A model generated the notes under the pieces. That model saw only the letters and a list, made by a program, of their open reading frames with translations. It was not told where the DNA came from and searched no databases. Below are positions 13,901 through 25,083 of a stretch of 64,000 nucleotides of DNA, one piece after another (position 1 is the stretch's first letter; the number at the start of each line of letters is the position of its first letter). Where the stretch lies: assembly GCA_036874045.1 (NCBI GenBank), contig CM072340.1, positions 20,945,001 to 21,009,000 on the forward strand, in the 5' to 3' direction. The position numbers and the translations under genes were made by a program. This DNA is from Cymodocea nodosa. Taxonomy: Eukaryota > Streptophyta > Magnoliopsida > Alismatales > Cymodoceaceae.

Positions 13901-16900
13901 AAGCATTTAACAGTCAACATTTATAAAACCAAGTAGAAAACTGGAAAATCAAATATATTCAGGATACCAACATGGAATTCACACTTTTAATAATGCTTCA
14001 TCTTCATGTGAGAAAAAGAGAAACCATGAAAACCAAACATATACAAGATACCAGCATGGAATTTGCTAATTTAATAATGCATCATCTTCTTGTGGAAAAA
14101 AGGGAAACCATGCACTATATTATTCTGAACTATTAAGTACATGGAGCTAAAAGTTTCTACCGATTATTCCCAAGCAATGTTGCACAAAAATATGAATTAC
14201 TATGATGAAAAATGACAATCAAGCAAGGCAACAATGTATACCTTGGACATGGAGGTCAATATATCAGCCAAGAAGAAATCAGAAAATGTTATCGCCTGCA
14301 TAAAATCAAGACAACAGGAAAAATCAACAGGATAGTAAAAAAACAACGGGACAAATCAAGACAAATAAAAGCCACACAGTTATTGGAACACCCTAGCCCA
14401 AACTCAGCACCGCCATGATCAAAGCCAACTTCTCATAAGCTCATCTAACTCTACCTGAGTCACCAAAACTCACGTCCACACAATCAACACTTAGCCAAAC
14501 AAAGAAAGGTCGCTCCTACCACCCGAAGACATACCTATTCCTAAAAAATGCATATTCCTCAGAAAATGGCCAGAAATTTAGTATTTATTGCCACATGAGA
14601 ACCAATTTCATTCTGCTTTGAGTTTCACCTCTTTTAACAACTCATAGGGAACCAATTATGAAACTTCAACAACATTCTAACAAAAAATTATGTTAAGGAC
14701 TGATCACTAGAAAGTTATCAGTGCATCAACATGCATCCACTTAGTTTTCAATTAATTGTATGCATCATCAAACTTGCAAAGAAGGGAAAATGACTGTTTC
14801 CTCTTGACTTTGTCAAATAAAAATCATGTGCAGGATTATCTTTATAAATAAACATTAGCAAATTGTACTAGAAGCAAAATGACACAGAAGCACCATGTAT
14901 ATGTTGATAAAAAAGAACTTGCCTGTAATGGGAGAACTATTCGCGAAAGCGTCCTTAGAAAGTAATAGCGAGTGGATAAATAGAAAATATCAAATGGGAA
15001 AATGAGAATCATGGGAACAACAATGTATAGGATTACCTGCAATATTACTATATTAGAAAAATAGTAACCACTGATGCTATTTCAATTTCTAAGAAAAATT
15101 GCATGGCCCAAACATAAATAAGAAATATAAGAGAAGGATATGCACAGATAGAAATCAATGTTTTTCTGAAGGCATGGTAATCTCTTTTATCCATCCAAGG
15201 GAAGAATGAGTTAGAAATCGTCTAAACTCATTTTCCCCAGGAAAAACCAATTCTCAGTATTCATGGGTGCAAAACCCTGACCTCCTTGTATACAACCACA
15301 ACACCCACTCATCATGTAGACTCACAATGAGAGTTTTCGCACTAAGTATTAGATAGGTATTAATCAATAAATACTAAGAAGTATGGGATGTCTAAGGGTA
15401 GCACTGTCCAACTCACAAATGAACCTGAACATCTTGCAACTTCATTTATCTATCTGATCAAATATTTTACTGGTGTTAAATATTTTTTTAACTAATTACC
15501 AATAATAACTGGAAGTTTATTTGGTGAGATTATGATCAATTAACATTCGAGCAAATGGAAACTGGTTTCAACAAAAAAGCAATTGTTTGACCCAAACTTG
15601 TTTGAGGTTTATAGAAATATGCAAATATGAAACTTTTTGATTCATGTTGCCACAAAACCCCATCAATGGTTCCCTCTCACATTTACGGAGGTGGCATTGT
15701 AACTGTAACTTTAAAAGGTCCTATATAAATACATAATCACATTATCTACATGTAAATGAGTTTTCTAAATGTTAATGATCTCATTTTTTGTTGATTAATA
15801 ACATTATTCAAGTACAATTATGATAATTACATGAATGGTTCCCTCTCACATTCATGGAGGGAGGTACCATTGTAACTGTAACTTTAAAAGGTCCTATATA
15901 AATACATAATCACATTATCTATATGTAAATCAGTTTTCTAAATGTTAAGAATCACTTTTTTTGTTGATTAATAACATTATTCAGGTACAATTATGATAAT
16001 TACATGAATAAAAGTCCAACACGAATACAGCTTGCTCTAACACAAATCCAACACCCCGACTTGCAATCACTACACATCCATTGTATGGCATTACATATTT
16101 TTCCCATTGTATAGAAAGAATCTTGTCATAATTTGAGGGTATGAAGACTAAGAGGGGGCATAATCCCAGTGTTAAGATCTCAAGTAGCTTATAATTTGTC
16201 AACCAGGAATAGATTTTTCAGATAAACTCATACTATCAGTCCAAGGCTGCTTAGGATGTTATTTGCAGGAATTAAAGTAGTTATGGACGCTTATTTTAAA
16301 ATTGTGGATACTTGACCTCTATTTTTTTCTGTTCCTGTTCTAATGCAGCTCAACTAAAGCCACTTATCTACATTTTCATTTTCTTCTTATAATTTGCCGT
16401 TTCATAAAACAAAAAATTATATTGGAAAGTAAATCATTGTTAATTATTGAATTTGACCACGCTAAGCTCTTAAAGAAATTATTTGAGTGGTAAAGTCATA
16501 AAAGAATCAATTGAGATGGTCTCCCAAAAAAGCTATTCTTCGCATTCTAGCTTTGAATGAGACTTCTAAAAGTTCATGTTCTGATATGGTATAATTTCAT
16601 TTCATGTTGTGCTCTTGACATAAGGAGCTTCAACTACAAGTGCTTACACAAAAATGTGAGAACAAAACAAGTAAACAACTTATGCCTTTGTTCCTGAGAT
16701 TGACAACATTAATCCACAGTTTGCATTTAGCTCCACCCATCACATGTTTGCCACTTTCTTTGCTAAACCATGCCTAACTAAATGTTCTTCACTGCACATG
16801 TGACTCTAGGTCCTCTTCTACTTATTTTAACAATATTAACATTTGACCTATTGGTATTCTTTAAAAATGTCTAGTGAATGACAAATGATTCTATTTCATT

Positions 16901-19900
16901 TTAGCCACAATTGGTACTATTACACAACATCATGATTTGTGAAAAGTTTTCCTAGAATTTCTTTTCATTGTTGTTGGAGAGAACTAAATAAATTATTTTG
17001 ATTGTTGTTCTATGTATCAGAAAATAAAAAGGAAAACTATTCATATTTTCTTGGAGTTATAATATTCCTTCTAATGATTGTGATGGCCTTTATAGGAAAC
17101 GCTTGGGTCTACTCTATGTAGTGGATGGGATTAACACATTGACTTTTTTTGAAAGATAATAATGAGTTTCTCATTAGATCAATAAGAGACATCCAGAACA
17201 AGCCTTACAAAGTTACAAGGTAAGAAGGAGAAAACAAAGAAAATTTATACTTGGAAAGATCTAAAGCCCACCCATAATATACTATTTATAGCAGATATGT
17301 TGCCAATACCATCGAATTCCAATGAATCCATAAGAAATCCCAGGCTTCCTTACTTATCTGGTCCTGGAGTTCCCAGAGTCAAGCTGACAGACAGTGGCAC
17401 AGGCTCTGCCAAGGCTGCACCATAACCACCACCTTGCAAGACACAAGACTGCATGGAAGAAAGGACGTGTAGGCAAGTTTGTTGGCTGCAGAACAAATAT
17501 TCCCTGGCCATCATTTACTCCATGTTATCATTGTTGTGTCATTTTTGAGTCATGTGAATGGCACATGAAACACTTTATTTAAGCAGTGCCATGCATAAAG
17601 TAAAATCAATATTCCCTTCTCAAGCTCTCATCTCTCTTCTCAACCTCTCGCCCTCTCTTCCTCACATCCTATCCACATCCTAGACTTCACTAGTTGTGAA
17701 GGGAGTAACCTTAGATGTGCTATTTATATCTTCCACCATTATAATCGTTATTTTTATCAAATTTACATATCAATTATTAATGCAAAAACACATTATTAAC
17801 CACTAACCAAATCAACTAACTCCAATGGCCAGCACCACCTAATGTTTGAACCCATCCATCCCACAGTGCCCGGTAACTGGAATACCATAGCATTCCTCCC
17901 CCTAACTTGGCCACCTCGTTGGACGGTACTAGACCTTCATTAGCACCAATGACCCACTTGCATCTTTGATGCTTTGCAACCATGCTGGAAATCATCGTTC
18001 GACATTGTAATAGCCATCCCAATGCCTTCCCACTAAATAAGAATTCCAGCCATCACTTTACCATGATTATTGACCATCCTCCTCTCCAATAATTTGAAAG
18101 GAATTTGAGTAGAAGGATGAAGGGCCACATAGGGGGGAGAGGGGTAGTGGCAGCCACCAACACATGCCCCACCTTATGTTTGAACAAGGAGACATGAAAA
18201 ATTAGGCAGACTTTTGCACAATCAATAAGTAACCTTCAGCTTTTGAACTTCTTAATGACCAATTAACCATGAAATAACCATACTTAAAATGGTTGGACAG
18301 ATGGATGTCTCATAAAAATTTGCTTTTTTGTGATAGGTAGCTCTTTTAGAGCACAGATTTCTGATGGAGCTTTTCCATTTTGGCCAAACAGCTTTTGGTC
18401 TATGAGCAATGACCTCTTCAATATCCCCATTTTTACTCCTAGAAATATAAATTTCAATCATTTTGGGGAAGACTATGAAATTAGTCTTGACCATTGAAAT
18501 AGAGATACAATAGGGATATTTGTTTTGCCACCCTTTTATTTTAATGCTAGTCACTGCTTTGTCAGACATGCCTTAGAGTACATCATTTATCCAAGGAATT
18601 TTTGTCCATCACCCAAGGTTCAATATGCTTTATAATTTAATTTACAAAGACAATAAAATATATGACTCCATGGTGAAGAAAAAAGGGGAAAACACAAAAT
18701 TAATACATAGGGTACACTTAAAACCTGTGCCCATCAGGAGCCACATTTGGAATAAGGTTTACATCATCTCCTTTTTGCAATTTATAGTCTAATGTAAATA
18801 AGCAATAATAAAAATAATGAATTCACAAGGAGAAACCAAACTAATTAATCACATGATATAGATGGATATTACACGGGTTGTGATGCAGCCAATGATACTT
18901 CCTTATGTGAGTAGAGATACAAATAAGCTGTCATGCTAGAATGAACAATGATAGTTATCCAAGTAGCGCACTGCCCATGCATCAAAAGATGCAAGAAGAA
19001 GTCAGATAAAAAGCATATCTACCACAAAGCTCAGGAATAAGAATTTAAAAAAACTCTTAAAGTAAATATTTATCTTAATATCAGATATGCATGCATGAGT
19101 AAACAAGAAGTGGTACAAGAAGCACTAATTAGCCACCACTCATAGTTAATGATACACCAAGGCAACCAAGTGATAAACCAAGGCATGTAGGTACCCACAT
19201 AAATACAACAACAATCTGAAACATAATCCCAAACATTATCATTATTGTTTAAATAATTTCTTGTGCTCCGACATATTAGTATTGATGTATGATATATTTT
19301 AATATCATAAATGTCCAAAAATTAAAATAAATTGTTTGTGGATGTGAATTATTGCCTTTTTTGGATTGTTCTAGATCTACATTCTGAATCTTGACATTTT
19401 CAAACATTTTGAGAGAACTTCTGTGATTTTCACAAACTTTCACTGGCATTTTTACTGAAGTCCAACATGTGTTCATTTCTTAAAGGACTAAAGACCAACA
19501 TGAAATCTATGTTGAAAACCTTGGATGTAACTTTTATTAAATCTAGAAACAAAGTCACTTTTCTACCTGGTATCATCCATACTAGCAAAAATATATTTGC
19601 ATTTTCAAATTGTAATTACAAACAGCATTTGAATTTTGGATTAAATTTATGCATTACCAATCCCAAAAGCAAACGTCAAAACACCAAGGACAAGGCATAT
19701 AACATAAACCTGAATTACCTTCCATATCTCTTTATGAGTAAGATGATTATGATCCAGATCAAATATTTTTGAGTACTTCACTGATGACTGTGAAAATACC
19801 CATAGATTGACTCCCCAAAGCCAGATCGTCAGAGTCTACAAGAAAAATGTATTTTATAAGAGGAACTGAGAGAAAAAAACAACCACCCCCGTGTCATAAT

Positions 19901-20598
19901 CTCACTAGGTGAGGTCAGCCAAAAAACCAAGAAACAAATAGCAGCAAAAATTACAAATAACATAAAAAACTCACCACTAGGAGAAGGGGGTTGTAATACA
20001 AAAAAGCCTCATAAAAAAATATATTTCTAACTCTGGCATCCATTCTCATTACAGAATCCCAACCAATCTGCATATTTAAGATGCCTTGTTTCAGAAGATA
20101 ACAATATGATGGTGGCATTGCCATTTTCCTATTTTAAATAAGCCAAGACATAATAGCACTCTGATTCCTATAATTCATGGAAAACACATCAACAAACCTT
20201 GCAGCAGATGATGCACCACAAGAGGAACAGTAACACCTGAAAGGGTTGGTATAAGAACAATAGATTTAGGGTAATAAGTGGTAATGATAAAAGAGATATT
20301 ATTTAGGGTTAGAGAGAGATTATTTTGTAATGTACACTAGTACACTAGGGTACCAGATTTATTCAAATTTCCAATTGTTCATCAGCAGAAGTTTGCCTTC
20401 TCATGTGATCTAGATTTATTTTCCTTAAGTATGTTCAAGCATTTTACCTCATCTTGTAAGAAAAATAACAGCTAATATGAATTGAATTGATTCTAACTGA
20501 AAATTGAAACAAAGGAAATCAGGTACCTTGAATCTCCATAAGAATATTGGTGATGGTGTTAGCGATGTTACGGGCATTGCTGAGCTTCCAGTTTTCAT
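4924..20598 (-). CDS. EXS (ERD1/XPR1/SYG1) domain membrane protein without SPX domain, 12 coding exons
   Basis: Multi-spanning membrane protein of the SPX-less EXS group (Arabidopsis At5g35730/At2g32295 type). Coding exons in order: 20527-20598, 20198-20236, 19975-20067, 19719-19835, 18875-18970, 14923-15036, 14242-14295, 11823-11870, 5720-5870, 5416-5578, 5271-5340, 4924-5175. All phases join, giving 422 aa and TAA at 4924. Landmarks in order: PSPIFLWRFK; IGWDSVMRM; WLWGVNLWVFSQ; FDLDHNHLTHKEIWK; SMTAYLYLYSHKEVSLAASQ; FPFDIFYLSTRYYFLRTL; DFFLADILTSMSK; LSDLERSACRMV; WFEADSICGSHSFAIPLV; QCIRQYKDTKDKSSLLNALK; INSLYSFYWDVTRDWDLS; SNLVLRCTWTYKLSAHLRHN; RRFQWIFFRVENEW. Family knowledge: the EXS of PHO1/XPR1 acts in phosphate export, and yeast Erd1 in Golgi enzyme retention and phosphate recycling; the role of this plant subgroup is not settled. 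The first ATG of the 20.6-kb exon is used because the upstream exon has none. Departures from what I recall of the family: IVHSS where IVPTS is usual, and HKEV for HGEV. Confidence 0.93.
7640..8245 (+). mobile_element. LINE relic, C-terminal zf-RVT region
   Basis: In the 6-kb intron between EXS exons 8 and 9. In one frame 7971-8042 reads SSKDEDIDHLFCTCQVV, preceded by LLC, matching the zinc-binding C..C...D..DHLF..C reverse-transcriptase tail of plant L1-type LINEs. Upstream pieces (FTVESCYQSLW, KMVQKKKPPSKVKCLL) are the usual preceding block in shifted frames. Stops and frameshifts show it is dead. It lies antisense to the host gene. Confidence 0.8.
8246..9803. other. intronic, probably transposon-derived, unclassified
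   Basis: Within the same EXS intron. Less AT-rich than its surroundings and unusually rich in CCA/CAC trinucleotides, with short open frames on both strands (8389-8638 minus, 9374-9574 minus, 9487-9732 plus). None matches a family I recognise. It may be more of the LINE or another element; I see no terminal repeats. Confidence 0.35.
9804..10411. mobile_element. MITE-like foldback element in EXS intron
   Basis: The left end GGGTCTGTTTGTG and right end CACAAACCC form imperfect terminal inverted repeats, with a TAA next to the left end. Inside, AAGTGA-type motifs near the left are mirrored by TCACTTTC motifs near the right (subterminal inverted repeats) around an AT-rich core. No transposase. 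This fits a non-autonomous Tourist/PIF- or hAT-like element; the family is unsure because the right target duplication is unclear. Confidence 0.6.
10412..11822. other. intronic DNA, no gene seen
   Basis: Remainder of the EXS intron up to exon 8. 10600-11250 is CCA/CAC-rich like 8.3-9.8 kb, suggesting the MITE-like element landed inside an older element. No recognisable coding motif. Confidence 0.4.
13630..13875. repeat. two-copy tandem duplication, 122-bp period
   Basis: AACTTCTGA recurs at 13651 and 13773, each followed by a copy of ACATTAGTTTCCAACTAGTGG and GGAATGAAAAAGAG. The copies have drifted by several substitutions. Located in the EXS intron between 11.9 and 14.2 kb. Confidence 0.85.
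13945..14115. repeat. two-copy tandem duplication, 85-bp period
   Basis: The units begin near 13961 and 14046 and share GATACCA(A/G)CATGGAATT, TTTAATAATGC and GAAACCATG blocks. Adjacent to, but distinct from, the 122-bp duplication. Confidence 0.8.
14918..14923 (-). other. GC-AG intron donor in the EXS gene
   Basis: The exon ending PLQ is followed on the minus strand by CAG|gcaagt, a consensus GC donor. The next exon (14242-14295) begins after a normal cag acceptor and the phase is 0. No GT donor near the exon end keeps the family sequence. Confidence 0.8.
15666..16009. repeat. two-copy tandem duplication, 169-bp period
   Basis: ATGGTTCCCTCTCACATT starts at 15666 and again at 15835. The copies are highly similar down to TTATGATAATTACATGAAT, so the event is younger than the 122- and 85-bp duplications. 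It lies in the EXS intron between 15.0 and 18.9 kb. Confidence 0.9.
17820..18190 (-). mobile_element. possible Ty3/gypsy chromodomain relic
   Basis: The minus strand at about 18053-18118 reads KLLERRMVNNHGKVM, followed by a broken ILI-WEG. This resembles the start of the chromodomain at the end of plant gypsy integrases (LxRRxVxxxGxxxxxxLVxW). Surrounding frames are broken and no integrase core was found, so this is tentative. It is in an EXS intron. Confidence 0.35.
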
Positions 20599-22847
20599 TT
20601 CAGTTGCTTCTGTTTGAAACAAAAATGCTTTGTTATTAATGTTGCAAGTTCACTTTAATCTAAAGGAGCCTACAAAGCTGGATGCCTCAAAAAGGTTAAC
20701 ATATTGAGAGACCACAAATGGAAATCAACAACAATGAAAAAAAAAATACTTTTTACCAAACTCAGAAAAAGAAGCCCTGCTACCAGATCGCCGCAAGAGA
20801 GGACTATTGCCAGGTACCGTTAGAGAACTACCAAGCATACAGAACAGTATGTAAGACTTTGCCTTCACAACACTCCTTAAGACCTGGCTTGATAACAGTG
20901 TGAGATGTCAAACAACTATGTTGCAGAAATGCACTTGCATATATATAGGCTCTACAGAATATGCTAGCATATTAACAGGATGAAACAACACTACATACAC
21001 AAGCAGCAGCTTTGATGGATCTTTGGTGAATACTAGATTGCTAGTACATCAACAGTACAGATATACTTAACACTATAACCCTATCACTACATATCCATAC
21101 CAATATTTCTACAATGATGGAAACAGTAATATAGCATTAGAGATTCCACCTTATAAAAGTGCACAAGATCACCCCAAACTGTATACTTTTCTTTGATTTA
21201 GAGACAGAATAAAAATCATCTATACACAAACTAATTTACTCGATGTAATGGCAGGTTGTGGTAAAAAAGGTGTGATTATACATCTGTCACGGTTTTCCCA
21301 CATGTGGGGAAAAAAATGGAGGTATGCAACTTTATATCTCAATAATAGAAATCCAGATAATCCATACATTCAGCTCCCCCAAATGTAGATTATCATCGTT
21401 GGATAAGCCCAATATAGAATCTACAAGAATAAAAAAGAAAGACGAACCTTTACGAGACCAAATCATCATTACAATGTCACATCAAGCCTTTTGAGGACTA
21501 GATCAAGAATGGTGCTGAACTTGTCTGATGCAATTGATTTGGCTTTTCAAGGATGTTTTCCACATTGAGTGCAACATGCTCCAAATGGATATTGGTTAGT
21601 TTGAAAACATCTGCAAATGCATCAAATAGCCAACACATAAATGTACCTGTACATACTAAAAATAACCCAGAAGCAAAAGTACATATTAACATCCTTCCAA
21701 ATAAACAATTCCATGATTCATTCTCCATACTGTTTGACATTGCAAAATAGTCCAAATCTCAAAGATAAAATGGTAAAGCAAATATACTGTGAAAGCAGAG
21801 AATAGGTAGAAGTTAATTATATTCACTAACAAAGATAGAACGTCTATATATAGAGGTCACAATTAAGTGGACATTACAAAATATCCAATCTGAGGTTAAA
21901 CTCACCGCATACACATGACCCTAGTACATAAATATACTTTAACACTTCTCTTCAAGCTAGAGCATGCAACTTGTAACAAACTCAATAACAACTCAACACA
22001 CTTAAATATGGCTAAAAACAACAAATACAAATACATAGAGAAACACAAAGACCGATTACTGTAATAGTGGTAGTAGTTATAACATGAGCAGCAACAACTT
22101 GCAAAAATAATATAAGTCTAAGAAGAACTATATCCCAAACAGCAGTAGATTAACCATCGGATGATATAATCTGAGGCAGTAAAAAACAGGCAGACAGGGG
22201 CGGTGGAGTTTTTTTGCTTCGACCTTTTCTGACACACACTTACTTTTCTCTCTCCTTCCCCCTCGACCCTTTCTTTTAATCCTTTAAAAATTTGTTAACA
22301 CGTGCCTTCGCTTGTTTACCCTCTTTCTCATTGTGCCATCTTGCTCTTCACCCCTTTCTTCCTTTACCCTTTTTTAAGTTCACGTGTTCTACAACCCTCC
22401 CCCTCTCCCATTTCTTCATCTACTAGTTCCACCTGAAAAACCCTAATGAGTACTGACGACGGCGGTGAATGAAGGTTGAAGAGATGGAAGATGGTAGAGG
22501 AGGCTTTAGCAAGAGATGACAATAGACTAGGAAGGTTGGAATATGGTCATCCATAGTGGAGGAAAGCCCTATAAGGGCCAATAGCTTGAGTAGGCAACAC
22601 TGTTATGGTTGGAAGTTGCATGGGAGGCTTGGAACATGGTAGAAACTATTGGAAGAGAAAGATGACGCAACGATAGTGAAGGAGGCACAAAACCCCACTA
22701 AATTGAAAACAACCTCATCAAACACATGGAAATTATAAATTGAACGCTCAAAATAACATGCATTGTGAGTTCTCCCCGCTCGAATCAGAGACAATCCTAC
22801 AGAAACCACACTTATGAAAAGCCAAGAAACCGAGTCAGCGACCATAC

Positions 22848-23030
22848 CTCCAGAAAAGCGCGACGTCGAAGCCTCCACAAGCGACGAATCCTGGAAGAGA
22901 ACTGATGCGGACTATTTGGGAACGCAATCGGATGCAATCTCTAGGGTTTCCAGGCAGGTGGGAATAACCGAAGGAGAGAGGAAGACGACAGCGGAAGGGC
23001 AGGAGCGGCCGTAGATGACACGGGAATTTA
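22848..23030 (-). other. probable 5'UTR exon of the EXS gene
   Basis: A GC-richer island ends in a good donor (CTGGAG|gtatgg, minus strand) that would splice to the acceptor ahead of 20609. No ATG occurs upstream of the donor for at least 180 bp on this strand, so it would be non-coding. The minus strand also has an AAACCCTAG telo-box-like element at about 22941-22950, common near plant start sites. The 5' boundary is a guess; the intron would be about 2.2 kb. Confidence 0.55.
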
Positions 23031-24220
23031 GATCTCCAAGGCTCGACTGGGTGACCGGCAGGCCCAAGTCGGTTGCTTGCTCTTTAGGATTTCGGTTGGT
23101 TTCAACCAAATCAAAGGCGACGTAATTTATAATTTTTCTGTAAAATTCCAATTTAGCCAACATAAAATCATCACCGTTACGGTGTATATTATTATTATTA
23201 TTATTATTATCTTTAGATACATTATTATCAATAATGTGTACATGAAAATAAGTTTATAAAAAATAAAAATAATCAATAAAATAAACTTATCTAATTATCA
23301 GTTCGGCTGGTTTGCGCTGAGGTGAGGACTCAGAACTGGGAGCATTCGTTATCTACGTGTGGGGTCCGTTTGGTTGCCTTCCGCTTTGAGTGGTTTATGG
23401 GCAATCATTTATTGTGCGCCGAGATCCATTTCAGTTTTAATAGAAGTTGACCAATCGCTTTGGGATTTTTTTTTACGATCATAACATTTGTATTTAAATT
23501 TAAACCTAAACTTTATTTTTCGTGATGGAATGAAAGTTTAATTATATTATTTTATTGTTGATATTTGGTAATCGTTTAAAAGTTATAAATTTCAACTTAT
23601 TCTTTGATTTTTACAGATCTAGATTTGAATACTACTTAAAAAGGTCTAATAAAGTCCGTTCAAACCATTCAAAGTTAGTTCGATTCGATTCATGATTTAA
23701 CCAGTTTATCAACTAAATACATGTCATCAATAAAATACAAGTTGGAACAACTCTTGATGAAATAGCATAAAATGTTAGAATGATAGAACTACCTATCTAC
23801 AACGTTGTTCATAGGATAGTAAGAAAATACATAATCAGTCTAAAACATATTCCATGATATGCTAAAAAAATTGCTTCTCAGGAAAATCCCATAAAAAGGA
23901 AAAAAATGCATCATATACCATTGGAGTTTTTTAATTTTTGGCTTTTTGAGTTAATAAGTTATAATGTAATGCCACGTATTATTAAAATCTAACGTATAGT
24001 AAACTATTAATAAGGATACATAACTTATATAATATATATATATATATTATGTACATGTCCATACATATATCAATGTATCATAGATATCTGGTCGATTCGG
24101 TTAAACCATCTACAAAATCACAAATCATAGCGTATAAGTTGATTTATAGAATCTTGAAACTAATTTTTTTTTTCTGACCAAACCAAACTCTTATAAAAAA
24201 TGATTTGATTCTATTTTCTT
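23031..24220. other. intergenic, upstream of EXS and left of the copia element
   Basis: AT-rich. Contains a (TTA)n tract at 23184-23210 and an (AT)n tract near 24033-24048. The proximal part should hold the EXS promoter, but no convincing TATA box or named motif was picked out. Confidence 0.5.
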
Positions 24221-25083
24221 TGTTGGTTTCCTCTACATGGAGCATGACCCATTTACGTCGTTTTGCTGTTCTTTAAGAACCTCGACATAATTTACCTACG
24301 TAATGCTATTAAGCGTTGTGACGGAGGAGAGAGAAAATAACACAACTTTTTCGAAAAGAGAAGTCGCAGCTGTAATTTTCGTTCTTCTCTTTTACTTTTG
24401 CACCATCTTGATCGTAGGATTGATCGAAAGGGTGTTAGTGGTTGGATTGAGCTGAAAATTTAATGACAAGGTCGTAACTTGATGTTCTTTTGATCGAACA
24501 GTTGTATCAGGAGTGGAGAGTTCGATTTGAAGAAAGTTTCAGAAGAATTTCGTTTATGCAATTCTATAGAGCGTATTCTTGGTAGAACGTCAGTTTGAGG
24601 AGAGAAATGAAATCTGTTTTGGTTGAAATTTTTTCAGCGGTTTAAAGATTCGTGGAACTAGATTTACTGTCAAGTTTCATGATTTTTGAAGAAGCATGGT
24701 GGTAGTAAAAAATTTTGAAACATGAATAGCCTACACAAGTACATGTATATATTCTCTTGTTGTGCTATTGATGACAGTGATGTACGATTCATTTAATTAA
24801 ATACTAGAAAAGACTCTTTGTATCCAGTATTTGTGATAGTGAAAGTTTTGAGGTAGACTAATTTACTCCTCACGTGAAGGAGGTTTTTCACATTATTAAT
24901 CATGCTCTTAATAGACCTTTCAAATATAAAGCTTATAATTGTTAGTATAGTATTTCCTTGTATTGAATCCAAACGATTCCTTATATATGTACATGTATAC
25001 ATTTGTTAATTATTATTGAAGAAAATCATTCTCTTCACTCATCTCCTCTGACGCTTCCATCCATTTCATCTATTTTGTTATTT

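Noticed and set aside
21498-21755. Minus frame with VFKLTNIHLEH, first considered as the EXS exon carrying the FDLDxNHLTH motif
   Set aside because: The true exon with FDLDHNHLTHKEIWK is at 19719-19835, and this frame lies upstream of the first coding exon.
22603-23163. Two minus frames starting MLAKLEF and MEASTSR as possible EXS N-termini
   Set aside because: The first stops before the donor and the second is a non-ATG start reading into the intron; no ATG precedes the donor in frame.
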